DNA of 9,537 nt from Burkholderiales bacterium. GTDB lineage: Bacteria; Pseudomonadota; Gammaproteobacteria; Burkholderiales; UBA11063. Below the pieces are notes generated by a model. The model ran no database searches, was not told where the DNA came from, and saw only the letters and a list, made by a program, of their open reading frames with translations. This document shows, in pieces, positions 8,263 through 9,537 of this stretch. The stretch covers positions 1 to 9,537 of the forward strand of contig JAPJMP010000216.1 of NCBI GenBank assembly GCA_026461645.1. Reading direction: 5' to 3'. Both the position numbers and the translations under genes were made by a program. The stretch's first letter is position 1. The number at the start of each line of letters is the position of its first letter.

Positions 8263-9201
8263 ATGGATCATGTAATACCTAATTTAAATAAAATTATTGA
8301 GCAAATTGCTATAACACGCGCGCATGATGTTAAATTAAAAAATTATTTTACCGATTATTCTGCGTGTGAACCATTAAAAAACCTTTCTCTCATTAAAAAA
8401 AAATCACAAACCAAGCATAATTATGCGCAAATTATTCTTGATGAAAGTAGACAACAATTAGAAAGATCTGGGGAGTTACTTTGGGCAAGTAAAAAGTATT
8501 CAGTATTAATTGTTCTACAAGGAATGGATACTGCTGGTAAAGATGGTATTATAAGCCATGTAATTAGTGGCTTTAACCCACAAAGTTGTAAAGTTCATAG
8601 TTTTAAAGTTCCAAGTGCAGAAGAACATATGCATAATTTTTTATGGCGTTATAATAATAAATTACCACAACGTGGAGAACTAGTTATTTTTAATCGCTCC
8701 TATTATGAAGATGTATTAGTAACTAAGGTGCATCCTGAGCGCATGGAACAACTACCTTATTCGTTAGGTTATAAGGTTAATGACAAGTTTTGGCAACATA
8801 GATATGAAGATATTAATGCAATGGAAAAGCATTTAGCGCGAAATGGTGTTTTGATTTTAAAATTTTTCTTGAATATTTCCAAAGATGAGCAAAAATCAAG
8901 ATTGTTAGAACGCTTAGAGAATGAAAATAAATTATGGAAAATATCGCCATCTGATCTTAAGGAAAGAAGTTTTTGGAATGAATATGTGAAAGCATATGAA
9001 AATATGTTATCTAATACCGGACAGAAATATGCGCCTTGGATAATTGTGCCTGCTAATGATAAAAAAGTAGCTCGGACAATTATAGCGTATACTATTGCTC
9101 ATGCAATTGATGGTTTAAATCTTGATTATCCTAAAGTATCAATTGATGATATTAAACAATTTAAATTAGATAAAAAAAATTTAATGCAAAATAAAAATTA
9201 A
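8263..9201 (+). CDS. ppk2: PPK2-family polyphosphate:nucleotide phosphotransferase (class III-like)
   Basis: PPK2 enzymes transfer phosphate from inorganic polyphosphate to nucleotides in the cytoplasm. The 312 residues show a P-loop fold: Walker A QGMDTAGKDG (86-95), FKVPSAEE..HNFLWR (114-129), Walker B region VIFNRSYYEDVL (141-152) with VHPER after it, the lid-type helix KSRLLERL (211-218), RSFWNEYVKAYENML (235-249) and the closing APWIIVPANDKKVAR (257-271). LQGMDxAGKDG and PSAEE..H.FLWR fit the class III type, which can phosphorylate both NMPs and NDPs, better than class I (GRDAAGKGG, mainly NDP). The class call is by remembered motif pattern, so substrate range is inferred. Length is normal for the family. 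The start is supported by AAGGAG 5 bases upstream. A run of nine A (8395-8403) at codons 45-47 is intact in frame but prone to slippage. It closes the putA-hrpA-nadA-ppk2 cluster. Confidence 0.93.
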   Translation: MDHVIPNLNKIIEQIAITRAHDVKLKNYFTDYSACEPLKNLSLIKKKSQTKHNYAQIILDESRQQLERSGELLWASKKYSVLIVLQGMDTAGKDGIISHVISGFNPQSCKVHSFKVPSAEEHMHNFLWRYNNKLPQRGELVIFNRSYYEDVLVTKVHPERMEQLPYSLGYKVNDKFWQHRYEDINAMEKHLARNGVLILKFFLNISKDEQKSRLLERLENENKLWKISPSDLKERSFWNEYVKAYENMLSNTGQKYAPWIIVPANDKKVARTIIAYTIAHAIDGLNLDYPKVSIDDIKQFKLDKKNLMQNKN

Positions 9202-9222
9202 ACTTGTTCTCTATTGTTTAAT
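9197..9222. repeat. AT-rich inverted repeat at the ppk2 stop; weak terminator candidate
   Basis: ATTAAAC (9197-9203) and GTTTAAT (9216-9222) are perfect 7-base complements around a 12-base loop, overlapping the ppk2 stop. On the + strand no T-run follows, so it is a poor intrinsic terminator for ppk2. On the - strand the arm is followed by a T-rich tract (complement of the A-run at 9191-9197), which would suit a leftward transcript better. With one G-C pair the stem is weak and may be chance. Confidence 0.25.
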
Positions 9223-9300
9223 ATAGCGTTCTACGTGTAACAAATCTTTGGCCATGCCATTTGCACCTAATATTATTAGATCTTAAAATATAGGAATAAA
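9202..9300. other. Intergenic stretch without a recognisable gene
   Basis: No intact gene is visible. It holds a short dyad TGGC-CAT-GCCA (9249-9259) and an AT-rich dyad CTAATA-T-TATTAG (9267-9279), neither followed by a T-run. On the - strand a stop-to-stop frame of 23 codons (9282 down to 9214, stop at 9211-9213) reads like ordinary coding sequence but is too short to identify; it could be a gene end left by decay. The stretch otherwise looks like eroded DNA between the operon and the next gene. Confidence 0.4.
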
Positions 9301-9420
9301 TTGCATAAATTAAATAAAAAGCATGATCCTTTAGCGCGTAAATATTTAAGTGATATTATGCTAGCTAAAGATTTTATTACTACTTATTTAGCTTCAGCAA
9401 TTTTAGTTAAGTGTAAATAA
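9301..9420 (+). pseudogene. N-terminal fragment of an Rpn-family (PDDEXK nuclease/transposase-like) protein
   Basis: A 39-codon frame begins at TTG 9301 and ends at TAA 9418-9420. AGGA (9292-9295) lies 5 bases before it. Its product contains HDPLARKYLSDIMLAKDFI, then TTYLASAILVKC. This resembles the opening of Rpn / YhgA-like (transposase_31) proteins, where an HD..(F/A)RK..SD...AK(D/E)F pattern precedes a 'YLP..I...C' segment. Family members are usually about 300 residues, so only the first eighth is left and the PDDEXK catalytic core is absent. The TTG aligns where homologues usually carry ATG, so the start may be a mutated ATG. No continuation is convincing in any frame downstream, which argues for loss of the rest and not one frameshift. 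Family assignment is by pattern recall. The alternative is a chance short ORF, or a small expressed peptide. Confidence 0.6.
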
Positions 9421-9466
9421 TTTTAAGATATTTAAAATACCACGGCAATCCGCTCCTAGTAGATAA

Positions 9467-9475
9467 TGCTATAAG
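9467..9475 (+). promoter_or_regulatory. Candidate extended -10 promoter for the downstream gene
   Basis: TGC-TATAAG matches an extended -10 (TGn plus TATAAT with one mismatch) and would start transcription near 9482, about 40 bases before the ATG at 9524. No good -35 is seen. TATACT (9484-9489) is a second possible -10. In such AT-rich DNA these matches are weak evidence, and a start further upstream (for example from TAAAAT at 9433-9438) is also possible. Confidence 0.35.
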
Positions 9476-9510
9476 ATTTATAGTATACTAATGCTTATAT
9501 CAATAAGCAT

Positions 9511-9515
9511 AGGAG
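9511..9515 (+). promoter_or_regulatory. Shine-Dalgarno of the gene starting at 9524
   Basis: AGGAG lies 8 bases before the ATG at 9524, directly after the right arm of a perfect 8-base hairpin. It supports this ATG as a real start and is the element that GCTCCTA upstream could mask. Confidence 0.7.
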
Positions 9516-9523
9516 CAATAAAG

Positions 9524-9537
9524 ATGACAATATTAGA
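9524..9537 (+). CDS. Start of an unidentified gene, cut by the window end
   Basis: ATG ACA ATA TTA GA begins a + strand frame (MTIL, then D or E) with a good AGGAG 8 bases upstream and a candidate promoter and dyads before it. Only four full codons are visible, so no product can be named. The leader structure suggests that its expression is regulated. Confidence 0.6.

Larger units (their letters stand above)
9452..9516 (+). promoter_or_regulatory. Dyad-rich leader that could fold over the ribosome binding site
   Basis: Three complementary pairs nest here. GCTCCTA (9452-9458) matches TAGGAGC (9510-9516), which contains the Shine-Dalgarno of the next gene. Inside lie hairpin 1, 9466-9474 with 9478-9486 (nine pairs, one G-U, loop GAT), and hairpin 2, ATGCTTAT (9491-9498) with ATAAGCAT (9503-9510), loop ATCA. 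As RNA this forms a three-way-junction-like fold that sequesters the ribosome site; T9510 is shared by hairpin 2 and the outer helix, so one pair must give way. As DNA, the same dyads plus the perfect palindrome TAGTATACTA (9481-9490) could be operators. The pairings are seen directly; any function is inferred. Confidence 0.4.

Noticed and set aside
9249..9279. TGGC-CAT-GCCA and CTAATA-T-TATTAG dyads as intrinsic terminators of the operon
   Set aside because: Loops of three and one bases with short stems, and no T-run follows either one on the + strand.
9413..9463. Frameshifted continuation of the Rpn fragment (VNNFKIFKIP...)
   Set aside because: The frame is open to 9463 but carries none of the expected acidic PDDEXK region, so continuation of homology is not supported.
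1..9537. CRISPR array, tRNA or rRNA gene, insertion sequence ends, phage or defence genes
   Set aside because: No regularly spaced repeats, tRNA-like cloverleaf with TTCGA-type arm, rRNA signature, or paired terminal repeats were seen; the four genes are all known housekeeping families.

Overview
The window is an AT-rich bacterial stretch, roughly 30 % G+C by eye. Four complete genes lie head to tail on the + strand, followed by a short gene-poor region. Proteobacterial affinity is indicated by a PutA with its full C-terminal aldehyde-dehydrogenase-like domain, a long HrpA with the DUF3418-type tail, and NadA. HrpA of this length is most typical of gammaproteobacteria. The low G+C, the A-tracts inside genes and a decayed Rpn-family (PDDEXK nuclease/transposase-like) fragment would suit a host-associated gammaproteobacterium, for example near Francisellales or Legionellales. 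That placement is inference and is not proven by the window.

Layout. Positions 1-3627 encode PutA (proline to glutamate, lacking the N-terminal ribbon-helix-helix repressor domain). Positions 3633-7328 encode HrpA (DEAH-box RNA helicase). Positions 7336-8241 encode NadA (quinolinate synthase, 4Fe-4S). Positions 8263-9201 encode a PPK2-family polyphosphate:nucleotide phosphotransferase. The gaps are 5, 7 and 21 bases, with no visible promoter or terminator between genes, so the four probably form one transcription unit. hrpA and nadA have poor Shine-Dalgarno sequences and probably depend on translation coupling. ppk2 has a strong site of its own.

Positions 9202-9537 hold no intact gene. They contain a weak AT-rich inverted repeat at the ppk2 stop, a 39-codon Rpn-family N-terminal fragment (9301-9420), and a dyad-rich leader (about 9452-9516). 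The leader runs into a good Shine-Dalgarno sequence and the first 14 bases of another + strand gene (from 9524), which is cut by the window edge.

The operon combines energy and cofactor functions: proline oxidation yielding glutamate, NADH and reduced quinone; an early step of NAD synthesis; nucleotide phosphorylation from polyphosphate; and a helicase tied to translation. The grouping is unusual, but the sequence does not show that the products work together. I see no new defence or mobile system here. The most interesting stretch is the folded leader before the last, truncated gene.
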